Assembly (NCBI GenBank): GCA_030645355.1
Contig: JAUSNJ010000187.1
Location: 1 to 64,000, forward strand
Reading direction: 5' to 3'
DNA: 64,000 nt
From: Rhodoferax sp.
Lineage (GTDB): Bacteria; Pseudomonadota; Gammaproteobacteria; Burkholderiales; Burkholderiaceae_C
The notes below the pieces were generated by a model, which had not been told where the DNA came from, did no database searches, and saw nothing but the letters and a program-made list of their open reading frames with translations. A program made the position numbers and the translations under genes. Below are positions 37,348-46,735 of this stretch, in pieces; within the stretch, counting starts at the first letter, position 1; the number at the start of each line of letters is the position of its first letter.

Positions 37348-38823
37348 ATGGGATTGTTGAGCCTCGCAATTTGGACGCCCATCGCGTTCGGAGTCGTATT
37401 GCTGGCGTTGGGTCGGGATGACCAGGCGCAGACTGTGCGCTGGTTGGCATTGGTTGGTGCGTTGGTCAGCTTCTTGGTGACCCTGCCCCTGTACAGCCAA
37501 TTCAATACGTCGACAGCGGCCATGCAGTTTGTCGAGAATTTCTCGTGGATTGATCGCTTCAATGTGAAGTACCACTTGGGTGTTGACGGAATCTCTTTGT
37601 GGTTCGTTTTGTTGACCGCGTTTATCAATGTGGTCGTCATCATTGCCGGCTGGGAAGTCATTACACGGCGTGTCAATCAGTACATGGGCGCTTTTCTGAT
37701 TCTCAGCGGATTGATGATCGGTGTATTTTGCACTTTGGATGGTCTGCTGTTTTACGTGTTTTTCGAGGCCACCTTGATTCCGATGTACCTGATCATCGGT
37801 ATCTGGGGCGGGCCAAACAAGATTTACGCGGCTTTCAAGTTCTTTCTATACACCTTGCTGGGCTCCCTGTTGATGTTGGTCGCCTTGATATTCTTGTATA
37901 CCAAGTCGGGCGGCAGTTTTGACCTGGCGGTATGGCATACGATGCCACTGGATCGCACCAGTCAGACGCTGTTGTTCTTTGCCTTCTTTGCAGCCTTTGC
38001 AGTCAAAGTCCCTATGTGGCCGGTCCATACATGGTTGCCCGATGTGCACGTCGAGGCCCCGACGGGAGGCTCTGCAGTACTGGCCGCGATCATGCTGAAA
38101 CTGGGTGCCTACGGCTTCTTGCGGTTTTCGCTGCCGATTGCCCCGGACGCCGCGCATGAGTGGGCAGGGTTGATGATCGCGTTGTCGTTGATTGCGGTGG
38201 TCTATGTGGGCCTGGTTGCCATGGTGCAGCAGGACATGAAGAAGCTTGTAGCGTATTCGTCAGTTGCACACATGGGCTTTGTGACCCTCGGGTTCTTTAT
38301 ATTCATCGACTTGGGCATGTCTGGAGGCCTGGTGCAAATGATCGCACACGGCTTTGTATCCGGTGCCATGTTCCTTTCAATTGGTGTGTTGTATGACCGG
38401 GTGCATTCCCGTGAAATAGCCAGCTATGGGGGCGTGGTGAACACCATGCCCAAGTTCGCCGCTTTTAGCTTGTTTTTTGCGATGGCCAATTGTGGTTTGC
38501 CGGGAACTGCGGGATTTGTGGGCGAATGGATGGTGATCCTGGCTGCTGTCAAATTCAATTTCTGGATTGGATTCGCGGCCGCAAGCGCGCTGATCTTTGG
38601 TGCCGCATACACCCTGTGGATGTTCAAGCGGGTGTACCTTGGCCCGGTTACTAATGACCATGTGAAAGAGTTGACTGATATCAACTCGAGAGAGTTCCTG
38701 ATGCTTGCTCTGCTCGCTGCTGCCGTTTTGTGGATGGGCGTTTATCCAAAGCCTTTTACGGATGTTATGGACGCCTCGGTTGCCCAACTGCTCAAGCATG
38801 TTGCGATTTCCAAGTTGAACTGA
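37348..38823 (+). CDS. nuoM: NADH dehydrogenase I subunit M
   Basis: 491 aa antiporter-like subunit with about 14 helices. Markers: FFEATLIPMYLIIGIWGG and WLPDVHVEAPTGGSAVLAAIMLKLGAYG. AGGAGAAGAA precedes the ATG. Confidence 0.98.
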   Translation: MGLLSLAIWTPIAFGVVLLALGRDDQAQTVRWLALVGALVSFLVTLPLYSQFNTSTAAMQFVENFSWIDRFNVKYHLGVDGISLWFVLLTAFINVVVIIAGWEVITRRVNQYMGAFLILSGLMIGVFCTLDGLLFYVFFEATLIPMYLIIGIWGGPNKIYAAFKFFLYTLLGSLLMLVALIFLYTKSGGSFDLAVWHTMPLDRTSQTLLFFAFFAAFAVKVPMWPVHTWLPDVHVEAPTGGSAVLAAIMLKLGAYGFLRFSLPIAPDAAHEWAGLMIALSLIAVVYVGLVAMVQQDMKKLVAYSSVAHMGFVTLGFFIFIDLGMSGGLVQMIAHGFVSGAMFLSIGVLYDRVHSREIASYGGVVNTMPKFAAFSLFFAMANCGLPGTAGFVGEWMVILAAVKFNFWIGFAAASALIFGAAYTLWMFKRVYLGPVTNDHVKELTDINSREFLMLALLAAAVLWMGVYPKPFTDVMDASVAQLLKHVAISKLN

Positions 38824-38844
38824 TCAAACTGAATTGAGAGACGA

Positions 38845-40338
38845 ATGATGATTGACAAAATCAGTTGGATCGCGGTTTACCCCGATATGGTCTTGCTCGT
38901 GATGGCATGTGTCATCGCCTTGCTGGATCTTGGCATCAAGAGTCCCATGCGGGGCACGACTTATGTGTTTACGCTTGTGACGCTGGGCGTGGTTGCGTAC
39001 ATGCAGGCTGACTTGGCGCTAAGTGGGTCTACCTTGTACGGCTTCGGCAACATGATTGTCAGTGACACCATGGGGAATTGGCTGAAGTGCTTTGCGACCG
39101 TGGCGGTGATGGTTACGTTGGTGTATGGACGTCCATATTCCGCGCATCGCGGAATGCTGCGGGGCGGCGAGTTTTTTACGCTAAGTATTTTCTCTCTGCT
39201 GGGTATGTCTGTGATGATCTCGGGGAACAACCTCCTGGTGATCTACATGGGGCTGGAGTTGTTGACCCTGTCCAGCTATGCCTTGGTAGCTTTGCGCCGT
39301 GACAACGCGACGGCGACTGAAGCGGCCATGAAGTACTTTGTATTGGGCGCCATGGCCTCAGGCTTCTTGTTGTATGGCATGTCCATGTTGTACGGAGCGA
39401 CCGGTTCGCTGGATATCACGACCATTTTCAAAGCCATTTCATCGGGCCAAATCCGCCATCAGGTCCTGGTGTTTGGTCTTGTCTTCATTGTGTCGGGGTT
39501 GGCGTTCAAGCTCGGTGCCGTTCCTTTTCATATGTGGATTCCGGATGTCTACCAGGGTGCTCCGACCGCTATCACACTAATGATTGGCGGTGCGCCAAAA
39601 CTTGCGGCTTTTGCCATGACCATGCGTCTTTTGGTTGAGGGACTATTGCCTCTGGCCGTCGATTGGCAGCAAATGCTTTTGATGCTCTCGGTGTGCTCAT
39701 TGTTCATAGGCAATTTGGCGGCCATCGCCCAAACCAATGTCAAGCGTATGCTGGCGTTTTCTACCATTTCACAAATGGGTTTTGTGCTGTTAGGCATTTT
39801 GTCTGGTGTAGTCAGTGGTGACTCGGCAACGTACACCGCGAATGCCTATAGCTCGGCCATGTTCTACGTCATCACCTATGTGCTGACGACGCTGGCCAGT
39901 TTCGGGGTTTTGCTGTTGCTGTCGCAAGAAGGTTTTGAGAGCGAGGAGATTGCTGATCTGGCGGGTTTGAATCAACGCAGCCCCTTGTATGCCGGCGTCA
40001 TGGCGGTCTGCCTACTTTCTCTGGCAGGGATACCGCCATTGGTCGGGTTCTATGCCAAGCTGGCGGTATTGCAGGCCTTGGTGGCATCTGGCCAGAGTTT
40101 GCATTTGGGAATCGCCGTTTTTGCCGTGCTGATGTCATTGATTGGTGCGTTCTATTATTTGCGGGTCATCAAAGTGATGTATTTCGACGCCCCGATTACT
40201 GCCAGCAACATCGTCGCACCATTGGATGTGCGCATTGTTTTGTGTACTAATGGTGCTCTGGTGTTAGTCCTCGGCTTGCTACCCGGCGGGTTGCTCGCAT
40301 TGTGCGGAAGTGCCATCCGGCAGATGCTGGGCACTTGA
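38845..40338 (+). CDS. nuoN: NADH dehydrogenase I subunit N
   Basis: 497 aa antiporter-like subunit. Markers: [20 protein letters not shown] and [21 protein letters not shown]. Last nuo gene; the Nudix gene follows after 16 bp, so read-through is likely. Confidence 0.98.
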   Translation: MMIDKISWIAVYPDMVLLVMACVIALLDLGIKSPMRGTTYVFTLVTLGVVAYMQADLALSGSTLYGFGNMIVSDTMGNWLKCFATVAVMVTLVYGRPYSAHRGMLRGGEFFTLSIFSLLGMSVMISGNNLLVIYMGLELLTLSSYALVALRRDNATATEAAMKYFVLGAMASGFLLYGMSMLYGATGSLDITTIFKAISSGQIRHQVLVFGLVFIVSGLAFKLGAVPFHMWIPDVYQGAPTAITLMIGGAPKLAAFAMTMRLLVEGLLPLAVDWQQMLLMLSVCSLFIGNLAAIAQTNVKRMLAFSTISQMGFVLLGILSGVVSGDSATYTANAYSSAMFYVITYVLTTLASFGVLLLLSQEGFESEEIADLAGLNQRSPLYAGVMAVCLLSLAGIPPLVGFYAKLAVLQALVASGQSLHLGIAVFAVLMSLIGAFYYLRVIKVMYFDAPITASNIVAPLDVRIVLCTNGALVLVLGLLPGGLLALCGSAIRQMLGT

Positions 40339-40354
40339 TCTGACCGCATTGCGC

Positions 40355-40957
40355 ATGACAGACCATCACCTGATGGAGACCATGCGCTCTAGTCAAGAAG
40401 TGTTTCGGGGGCGATTTCTGCATGCCTTTCAGGATGCTGTTGAGCTTGCGGACGGCTCAGCTTCTGTTCGCGAATACGTTGTTCATCCGGGTGCGGTCAT
40501 GGTCATACCATTGCTTCAAGATCAGTACGGTAGTACGCGTGTTGTGCTGGAGCGCCAATTCCGCTATCCGGTTGGTCAGGTGATGGTCGAGTTTCCAGCC
40601 GGTAAGCTGGACACTGGCGAGTCAACCTGGGATTGCGCGCGACGCGAATTGCGCGAAGAGACAGGCTATTCTGCCGTGGAGTGGGCGCGTGCCGGACAGT
40701 TGCATCCAGTAATTGCCTATTCCACCGAGTTCATTGATATCTGGTTTGCACGTGGATTGAGTGCTGGTGAGCGTAGCTTGGATGTGGGTGAGCACCTGGA
40801 TGTGTTTACCGCGACTCCATCAGAATTGCTGCGATGGTGTGCGGATGGCAGGGTTACCGATGGGAAGACCCTGGCAGGTGCACTCTGGATGCAGAATGTG
40901 CTCAGCGGCGCTTGGTCTCTGGACTGGCGATCGACTGGTTCGCCACATCAAGAATAG
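40355..40957 (+). CDS. Nudix hydrolase, ADP-ribose pyrophosphatase type
   Basis: 200 aa. Complete Nudix box GKLDTGESTWDCARRELREE (continuing TGY), with metal-binding glutamates; LERQFRYPVGQVMVEFPAG upstream is typical of ADP-ribose hydrolases (NudF). Probably splits ADP-ribose to AMP and ribose 5-phosphate, a link to NAD turnover beside the nuo operon. A later Met at 40373 is a possible start. Confidence 0.9.
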   Translation: MTDHHLMETMRSSQEVFRGRFLHAFQDAVELADGSASVREYVVHPGAVMVIPLLQDQYGSTRVVLERQFRYPVGQVMVEFPAGKLDTGESTWDCARRELREETGYSAVEWARAGQLHPVIAYSTEFIDIWFARGLSAGERSLDVGEHLDVFTATPSELLRWCADGRVTDGKTLAGALWMQNVLSGAWSLDWRSTGSPHQE

Positions 40958-40965
40958 GAGCCCTG

Positions 40966-41424
40966 GTGAAAGTATTGGATTTGCAGTGCGGAATTGGGCA
41001 TGTATTTGAAGGCTGGTTTGCCTCGGAAGCTGATTTCGTAAGGCAGTGCCAGAAATCACTTGTGCAATGTCCTGTTTGCGGTGATCCATCGGTGGTGAAA
41101 AAGCTGAGTGCTCCACGTCTGATGCTATCGGGCAGTCGCGCTGTCAACCCAGAGCCGTGTGAACCCTCTGTTTCGCGGGATTCTGGCACTGGCAAATCGT
41201 CATTGACGGACGCTTGGTGGGCCATGGCGCGCCAATTGCTCGCCCAAACAACGGATGTGGGTGAAAAATTCTCTGAGGAAGCCCGCAAGATCCACTACGG
41301 AGAACAGAAGCCGCGCGGTTTGCGGGGCACTGCCACCCTGAAGGAAGCGCAATCTTTGGCTGACGAAGGGATTGACGTTGTACCCTTTCCCATGCCCCTG
41401 GCCATGAAAGGGCGTCTGCAATAG
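40966..41424 (+). CDS. DUF1178 protein
   Basis: 152 aa. The start is GTG at 40966 with AGGAG just before it; no ATG gives the family N-terminus VLDLQCGIGHVFEGWF. A zinc-ribbon-like CPVCGDPSV follows near residue 35, and EKFSEEARKIHYGE is a DUF1178 hallmark. Function unknown; it commonly follows nuo and Nudix genes in related genomes (recalled). Confidence 0.9.
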   Translation: MKVLDLQCGIGHVFEGWFASEADFVRQCQKSLVQCPVCGDPSVVKKLSAPRLMLSGSRAVNPEPCEPSVSRDSGTGKSSLTDAWWAMARQLLAQTTDVGEKFSEEARKIHYGEQKPRGLRGTATLKEAQSLADEGIDVVPFPMPLAMKGRLQ

Positions 41425-41429
41425 CGTAG

Positions 41430-41834
41430 TCAGGCGCTGATATTGATAATGCGACCCGTCGCTTGGCCCTGCATGTTCAAAACCGGTGCGGCGTTGACAT
41501 TGGTCTTCAAAGGGTTACCACTCTGGGCGCGTTTTTCAACGGTTGCACTGTACATCTGTTCAATTAGTTTTTGCACCTTCAAGGGAACCTCTGACGTACT
41601 GCTGTCCCGGGGTTGTGAGTATGTCGCCGCTTCCTCTTGTATTCTGGAAGAGACTTTGCGGACATTGTCTTGGCTGCGTTTTGCCTGTTGTTCCGCGTCA
41701 TCGGCTTGGGCCCGCAGATCTCTGGCCTTGGCTTCCGCCTGATCTGCTTCACGCCGGGCTTGCTCAAGTCGTGCCTTTCCCAAGCTGATCTGCAGCGGCG
41801 GATTTGCGCTATTGGTGGCGGTGATTGAAACCAT
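41430..41834 (-). CDS. Small coiled-coil protein with a VLNMQGQATGR tail
   Basis: 134 aa, no family recognised. Residues about 20-70 are Ala/Glu/Arg-rich and should form a coiled coil (ARREADQAEAKARDLRAQAD). The C-terminus, PVLNMQGQATGRIINISA, closely matches that of the next gene upstream (41866-42063). No signal peptide or membrane helix. Convergent with DUF1178 with 5 bp between, and probably the last gene of the exporter operon. Confidence 0.75.
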   Translation of the reverse strand: MVSITATNSANPPLQISLGKARLEQARREADQAEAKARDLRAQADDAEQQAKRSQDNVRKVSSRIQEEAATYSQPRDSSTSEVPLKVQKLIEQMYSATVEKRAQSGNPLKTNVNAAPVLNMQGQATGRIINISA

Positions 41835-41865
41835 GGCTTAGCAAAGAAGCCTTGTTTGCGGTCTC

Positions 41866-42063
41866 TTAGGCCGTAACGTTGAGATGGCGTCCGGTAATTT
41901 GCCCCTGCGTGTTGACAACGGGTTTGGCAGCAGTCTGCTCTGCTTTGCGTGTCTCATTCTCGGGGGGCTTGCTGTCGCGCACCGGGGGCTTCTGGTTCTC
42001 AGCTACGCGCTTGGGCGCGTTAGCATGTTGCACGTTGGGCTTGTTGACTGAGCTTACATCCAT
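41866..42063 (-). CDS. Very small disordered protein with the same C-terminal tail
   Basis: 65 aa. Rich in Lys, Pro, Asn and Gln, so probably unstructured, ending PVVNTQGQITGRHLNVTA. Ten of these 18 end positions are identical to the neighbour's tail and most others are similar. Function unknown. It lies 88 bp after the ABC exporter on the same strand and 31 bp before the coiled-coil gene. Confidence 0.65.
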   Translation of the reverse strand: MDVSSVNKPNVQHANAPKRVAENQKPPVRDSKPPENETRKAEQTAAKPVVNTQGQITGRHLNVTA

Positions 42064-42151
42064 AGCGAACTCCCGAGTGGTGTACAGCCCATTCTACGAA
42101 CGCAGCCTTCCGAATTCAACCCCTGGTTTTGATCAGAATGCTTGTGTGATG

Positions 42152-43927
42152 TCAGGCATTGAACTGCAGCGCTGCCAAACCGGCGTAAACCCCGCCGCGT
42201 GCGACTAGTTCGGCATGTGTTCCTTGCTCCACGAGCTTCCCGTGGTCCAGCACCACGATGCGGTCCGCCTTTTGAACGGTCGCCAGTCGATGTGCAATAA
42301 CCAATGTGGTGCGATCGCGCATGGCGGATTCCAATGCCGCTTGGACCATTCGCTCGCTTTCGGCGTCCAACGCACTGGTCGCTTCATCCAACAGCAACAG
42401 TGGCGGGTTCTTCAGCATGGCTCTGGCAATTGCGATACGCTGGCGCTGCCCGCCTGACAATCGCAAGCCGCGCTCACCCAAAAAAGTGTTGTAGCCATCG
42501 GGCAGGGCGGTGATGTATTCGTGCGCAAATGCCGACTGCGCCGCGGCATGGACCTCCGCATCCGTTGCCGCGGGCTTGCCATAGCGGATGTTTTCCATGG
42601 CGCTATTGGAAAAAATGACGGCGTCTTGCGGCACGATGCCAATGCGCTGGCGCAGTGCGCCGAGCGACATTTCCTTTGTGTCCACACCATCCAGAACAAT
42701 GCGGCCTTGCACTGGATCGTAGAAACGCAGCAGCAATTGGAAAACTGTGCTTTTCCCCGCGCCGCTGGGACCTACGATGGCAACGGTCTGGCCTGCCAGG
42801 ATGTCCAGTGAGAAGTTCGACAAGGCAGTTTGCAATGGTCGCGACGGATAATTGAAGGTAATTGCTTCGAAATTGATAGCGCTACCTGCAACAGGTACGA
42901 GGGCTAGCGCAGGATTCTTTGGGGAAACAATTGGTGACTGGGTCTCCAGAAGTTCCACCAGCCGCTCAGTCGCCCCTGCAGCCCGCAACAAGTCGCCGTA
43001 GACTTCACCCAGTATGGCAAAGGCACTGGCCAAAATGATGACATAGACCACGGTTTGCCCCAAGTGTCCGGCCGATATACGTCCCGTCATCACCGCTTGC
43101 GTGCCCTGGTACAAGCCCCATAGCAGTGCGGCGGATGTGGCGATGATGATGAAGGCAACCAAAACGGACCTCGCCTGTGAGCGACGAATGGCTGTGTCAA
43201 AGGCGTTGTCAGTGGATGCTGCAAAGCGATTGGCCTCACGGGCTTCTGCCGTGTAGCTTTGCACGACGGGGATGGCGTTGAGTACCTCGGCCGCGATGGA
43301 ACTGGAATCGGCAATTCGGTCCTGACTGGCCCGGGACAGCTTGCGCACCCGTCGACCGAACCAGAGGCTGGGAATCACAACTAACACCAGCACACCCATG
43401 ACTTGAAACATGACAAGGGGATTGGTCCAAACCAGCACACCCAGTGCGCCCACACCCATGACCAAATTGCGCAAACCCATGCTCAGGGAGGACCCTACGA
43501 CCGTTTGCACCAGGATCGTATCCGCCGTAAGGCGAGACAGGACTTCGCCGGTTTGCGTGGTTTCAAAGAACTCGGGACTCTGCTGCAATACGTGGCTGTA
43601 AACCGCGTTGCGCAGGTCAGCGGTAACCCGCTCACCGAGCCAGCTAACCATGTAGAAGCGCGCGGCTGAAAAAAGTCCCAAAGCCACAGCCACCGCAAAC
43701 ATCATTCCAAAATGTTCACGCAGGGCCATGACCTGCTGTCCCTTATCTGTCGTCACAAGACCCCCGTCAATCAGGTTGCGCAAGGCCAATGGAAATGCCA
43801 GGGTTGCGATTGCCGCCAGAACCAGGAACACGAACGCGAGTGCGATGCGCCAGCGGTAGGGACGCAAAAAGGGGAGTAGTCCCGACAATGACTTGGGATT
43901 CTGTGGTTTGGGGCGTTCTGTGGACAT
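42152..43927 (-). CDS. MsbA-like ABC exporter, fused permease and ATPase
   Basis: 591 aa half-transporter that works as a homodimer. Six membrane helices (about 20-300), then an ATPase domain with Walker A GPSGAGKST, signature LSGGQRQRIAIARAM and Walker B LLLLDEATSALD. Resembles the MsbA/LmrA family that flips lipids or drugs; substrate uncertain. The ATG at 43927 is preferred; a GTG at 43960 is possible. A dispersed repeat (copy E) codes part of the linker at about residues 341-353. Confidence 0.88.
   Translation of the reverse strand: MSTERPKPQNPKSLSGLLPFLRPYRWRIALAFVFLVLAAIATLAFPLALRNLIDGGLVTTDKGQQVMALREHFGMMFAVAVALGLFSAARFYMVSWLGERVTADLRNAVYSHVLQQSPEFFETTQTGEVLSRLTADTILVQTVVGSSLSMGLRNLVMGVGALGVLVWTNPLVMFQVMGVLVLVVIPSLWFGRRVRKLSRASQDRIADSSSIAAEVLNAIPVVQSYTAEAREANRFAASTDNAFDTAIRRSQARSVLVAFIIIATSAALLWGLYQGTQAVMTGRISAGHLGQTVVYVIILASAFAILGEVYGDLLRAAGATERLVELLETQSPIVSPKNPALALVPVAGSAINFEAITFNYPSRPLQTALSNFSLDILAGQTVAIVGPSGAGKSTVFQLLLRFYDPVQGRIVLDGVDTKEMSLGALRQRIGIVPQDAVIFSNSAMENIRYGKPAATDAEVHAAAQSAFAHEYITALPDGYNTFLGERGLRLSGGQRQRIAIARAMLKNPPLLLLDEATSALDAESERMVQAALESAMRDRTTLVIAHRLATVQKADRIVVLDHGKLVEQGTHAELVARGGVYAGLAALQFNA
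42870..42906 (-). repeat. Dispersed TAGCCCTCG repeat, copy E, inside the ABC exporter gene
   Basis: On the minus strand it begins TAGCCCTCGTACCTG and ends TAGCGCTATCAATTT. It is read in frame as LALVPVAGSAINF between the membrane and ATPase domains. Confidence 0.65.
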
Positions 43928-44018
43928 GGGGACGTAGGTGGGGCGGGAACTTCTCCGCACAAGTGGCGTTGATTACCACAGATGATAGGCGGCTAGTAAC
44001 CCTGCACTGTCGCTCAAA

Positions 44019-44032
44019 CTAATCTAGATCAA
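44019..44032 (+). promoter_or_regulatory. Dnr/FNR-like box before the c551 gene
   Basis: CTAATCTAGATCAA; the right half ATCAA is perfect and the left has 3 of 5 matches to TTGAT-N4-ATCAA. A TATTCT -10 box at 44055-44060 would put the start near 44067, placing the box at -41.5, the class II activation position. Confidence 0.55.
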
Positions 44033-44155
44033 CTCAAATATTTGCCAGTTCTGCTATTCTCTGCGCGCGGAGTGGTCAACCGCCGAACCCTGAGTCCCGT
44101 TCAAGGATTGCGGCGCATCCGCAAGAGCCCCCCAATTAACCCAAGAGGAAATGAA

Positions 44156-44470
44156 ATGAAACGTATTGTTTTGGCTGTTTTGTCTGCTGCTGCCACGATG
44201 GCGGTTACAAGCCCAGCTTTTGCTGACGAGGCACTGGCCAAATCCAAGAATTGCATGGCTTGCCATGCAGTTGATAAGAAGGTCGTTGGACCTGCCTATA
44301 AGGACGTCGCAAAGAAGTATGCTGGCGATGCTAAGGCTGCAGACATGCTGGCTGCCAAGATTATCAAGGGTGGTGCGGGCGTATGGGGTCCGGTTCCCAT
44401 GCCAGCCAACGCGCAGGTGAATGAGGCTGACAGCAAAAAACTCGTCGCTTGGATCCTCGCAACCAAGTAA
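44156..44470 (+). CDS. Cytochrome c551/c8-type, probable electron donor to NirS
   Basis: 104 aa. The signal peptide ends SPAFA; mature protein of about 82 residues with one heme site CMACH, and the axial Met in GPVPMPANAQV. This is the size and motif order of NirM/c551. AAGAGGAAATGAA precedes the ATG at 44156. A Dnr-like box upstream and the denitrification genes beyond support donation to cytochrome cd1. Confidence 0.92.
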   Translation: MKRIVLAVLSAAATMAVTSPAFADEALAKSKNCMACHAVDKKVVGPAYKDVAKKYAGDAKAADMLAAKIIKGGAGVWGPVPMPANAQVNEADSKKLVAWILATK

Positions 44471-44484
44471 AGCCCTGCACTTGG

Positions 44485-44513
44485 AAAAAAACCCGCGATT
44501 AGCGGGTTTTTTT
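44485..44513 (+). terminator. Terminator after the c551 gene
   Basis: ACCCGC-GATTA-GCGGGT stem flanked by A and T runs, ending TTTTTTT. Works in both directions in principle. Confidence 0.9.
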
Positions 44514-44596
44514 GTTTTTTGGTGTGCTGGTTGTGCGTGAAATGACACGCTTTACAATTTGGTTTCCTGAAACAAGTCCAAGTTAGAGAAAACCGC

Positions 44597-45295
44597 ATGG
44601 AAGTCGATGAATTCAACATACCACGCTTTTTGGCGGTCCTTCCGTTGTTTGGGGACCTGTCACCGCTGGAGTTGAGTCGAGCTGCGCAAGGTTGCCTGGT
44701 TCGCAGGTTGTCACGGGGCGACACCATATTTCGTTTTGGGGAGCCGTGCGAAGAATTCCATGTCGTGATCACAGGCCAAGTGAAGCTTTTTGCGATTTCG
44801 CCAGCCGGTCAGGAAAAGGTTATTGAATTGGTAGGACCAGGTCAAAGTTTCGCGGAAGCGTTGATGTTCACCGGGAAGTCCTACATCCTGAACGCCGAAT
44901 CTCTGACCAATACGTTGTTGCTGACGGTCAGCAAGCACGCCATCGTTGCCGAAATTGAGCGCGATCCCCGTTTCTCGATGAAGATGCTGGCGGGTATTTC
45001 CCGTCGGCTACATGGCCTGGTTCACGACATCGAGTCCGGTGCTTTGCACAGCGGTGTACAGCGCGTAATCGGCTACTTGCTGAGGGACAATGAAGTTCAG
45101 GACGGCGCGAGCGACGCCGTCATCACCGTCTCCCTTCCCGTGACGAAGGCAACCATTGCATCCCGACTGTCCCTTACGCCTGAGTATTTCTCCAAAGTAT
45201 TGCGGGAGCTGGAGGAGGAAAAGCTCATAGAGATCGACAAGCGCGATATTCGCATTATCGATCCGCAGCGTCTGCTGCGGTACGGAGTGCATTAG
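44597..45295 (+). CDS. dnr: Crp/Fnr-family regulator of Dnr type
   Basis: 232 aa. N-terminal cyclic-nucleotide-fold sensor (about 20-140) and a C-terminal winged helix-turn-helix with recognition region KATIASRLSLTPEYFSKVLRELEEE. It lacks the N-terminal cysteine set of FNR, so it cannot carry the oxygen-labile 4Fe-4S cluster. Such proteins (Dnr, NnrR) sense NO and activate nir, nap and nor genes at TTGAT-N4-ATCAA boxes. Its location beside nirS-nap fits. The symbol is by analogy. Confidence 0.8.
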   Translation: MEVDEFNIPRFLAVLPLFGDLSPLELSRAAQGCLVRRLSRGDTIFRFGEPCEEFHVVITGQVKLFAISPAGQEKVIELVGPGQSFAEALMFTGKSYILNAESLTNTLLLTVSKHAIVAEIERDPRFSMKMLAGISRRLHGLVHDIESGALHSGVQRVIGYLLRDNEVQDGASDAVITVSLPVTKATIASRLSLTPEYFSKVLRELEEEKLIEIDKRDIRIIDPQRLLRYGVH

Positions 45296-45348
45296 CAGAA
45301 GCAGAATTGCCTGGTTGGAGATGTCTCCACTCAGGTATGCCAGCGTTG

Positions 45349-45810
45349 CTAGGTTTTCGGCAGGGCGCTTCCCACGAAGTTTTGTTTGACCAGTGGGGCG
45401 GTATCGACTTGCGGCACATGGCATGTATTGCACTGCCAGCGTGTCATGTCAACTTTCTGATCCTTGAAATGGCTCTCACCCATTTTTGGGGCTCCTTTTT
45501 CTTTGTATTTGGCCAGCCCATGGCATTCAATGCACTGGTTGTCTTCCAGCGTGATCTCGTCAAAGTTGTCCAGTGTGTGCGGAATGACGGGGGGTTGGCC
45601 GTTGAACGTGCGAACAACCAATTGCTGTAGACCAGGCTTCTTTCCTTGGTAGGCTTTAGCTTCGAAAGGCGCATCGGCAGCGCTTACGTCGGTGCCTCGC
45701 ATGGAGTTGACTTTCTGGTAGGTGGCATGCTCGTAGGAGACAGCGCACCCAACGCTCAATACAACGGCGGCAAGTGTCGCCAAGGTCATTCGAAAGTGAT
45801 TTTGTTTCAT
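45349..45810 (-). CDS. napB: Periplasmic nitrate reductase diheme cytochrome subunit
   Basis: 153 aa. Signal peptide or lipobox-like start (VVLSVGCAVSYE). Two heme sites, CIECH and CNTCH, with the family segments VIPHTLDNFDEITLEDNQCIECHG and CNTCHVPQVD. Passes electrons to NapA. Last gene of the nir-nap operon and convergent with dnr. Confidence 0.96.
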   Translation of the reverse strand: MKQNHFRMTLATLAAVVLSVGCAVSYEHATYQKVNSMRGTDVSAADAPFEAKAYQGKKPGLQQLVVRTFNGQPPVIPHTLDNFDEITLEDNQCIECHGLAKYKEKGAPKMGESHFKDQKVDMTRWQCNTCHVPQVDTAPLVKQNFVGSALPKT

Positions 45811-45823
45811 GCTTTACTCCTCG

Positions 45824-46735
45824 TTAAACGGATGGGGTGGACCGCACGGTGCTAGCTTTGAGCGCAGTGTCGGATGATTGATGGAAACGGCTGGAAAAGA
45901 CAAATACGTCTTTGGAGCAGACATCGATGCAACGCCCGCAATTGGTGCAATTTGACGAGAGCACAATGGGGCTCACTCCTGCAGGTCCTCCCTTGAGTGG
46001 GGCTTTCAGGATCAGTGGCTCGGGGCAAACGGCGTAGCAGTCGGCACAGTCGTTGCAGGCGGATCGGTTCGTTGCCGTTACGCGCAGAGCACTTTTGAAG
46101 CCGATCAGGCTGTAGGCCGCACCTACCGGGCAAACCCGGCCACACCAACCACGGTGCATGACGAACAGATCAAAAAGAAAAACAGACAGTAAGACGGTCC
46201 AGGTCAACCCGCCGCCAAACAGCAAACCGCGGTGCAGCATGGTCACCGGATTGATCCACTCCCAGGCAACGGTGCCGGTAACAGCACTGACGACCAGTGT
46301 CATAGCCAGAATCCAATAGCGCGTACCGCGCGACAGATGTGCACCACCGCGGATGCCCAAGAGCGGGCGCAACCAGGCGGCGAGGTCGGTGATCGGGTTG
46401 ACCGGGCAAACCCAGGAACAATAGGCGCGTCCACCTACCAACGCATAGAAGCACAGCACGATGATGGCGCCCGTGATGGCAGTCGTGAGTGGCCAGTGCC
46501 CAGCTGACAACGACTGCAGCAATACGTAGGGGTCCGTCAGTGGAAGCACGCCCAGCGTCAGGCTGGAAGTGAGATTGCCCTTGACGAACCAGATACCAGC
46601 CCAAGGACCGAGCAGAAAGAGCGCGAGCAGCCCCAACTGCGAGCCTCTGCGCAGCAGCAGCCACTGGTGCGCTTTCCACCAGCCTTTGGCCAGCGCCGCG
46701 TCCTTGCCGACAGATGTCTTTCGCAGCAACGTCAT
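45824..46735 (-). CDS. napH: Quinol dehydrogenase membrane component
   Basis: 303 aa. Four membrane helices with cytoplasmic CP motifs ([18 protein letters not shown]) and two ferredoxin motifs, [12 protein letters not shown] and [11 protein letters not shown]. With NapG it carries electrons from quinol into the periplasm. Overlaps napG by 4 bp. Confidence 0.95.
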   Translation of the reverse strand: MTLLRKTSVGKDAALAKGWWKAHQWLLLRRGSQLGLLALFLLGPWAGIWFVKGNLTSSLTLGVLPLTDPYVLLQSLSAGHWPLTTAITGAIIVLCFYALVGGRAYCSWVCPVNPITDLAAWLRPLLGIRGGAHLSRGTRYWILAMTLVVSAVTGTVAWEWINPVTMLHRGLLFGGGLTWTVLLSVFLFDLFVMHRGWCGRVCPVGAAYSLIGFKSALRVTATNRSACNDCADCYAVCPEPLILKAPLKGGPAGVSPIVLSSNCTNCGRCIDVCSKDVFVFSSRFHQSSDTALKASTVRSTPSV

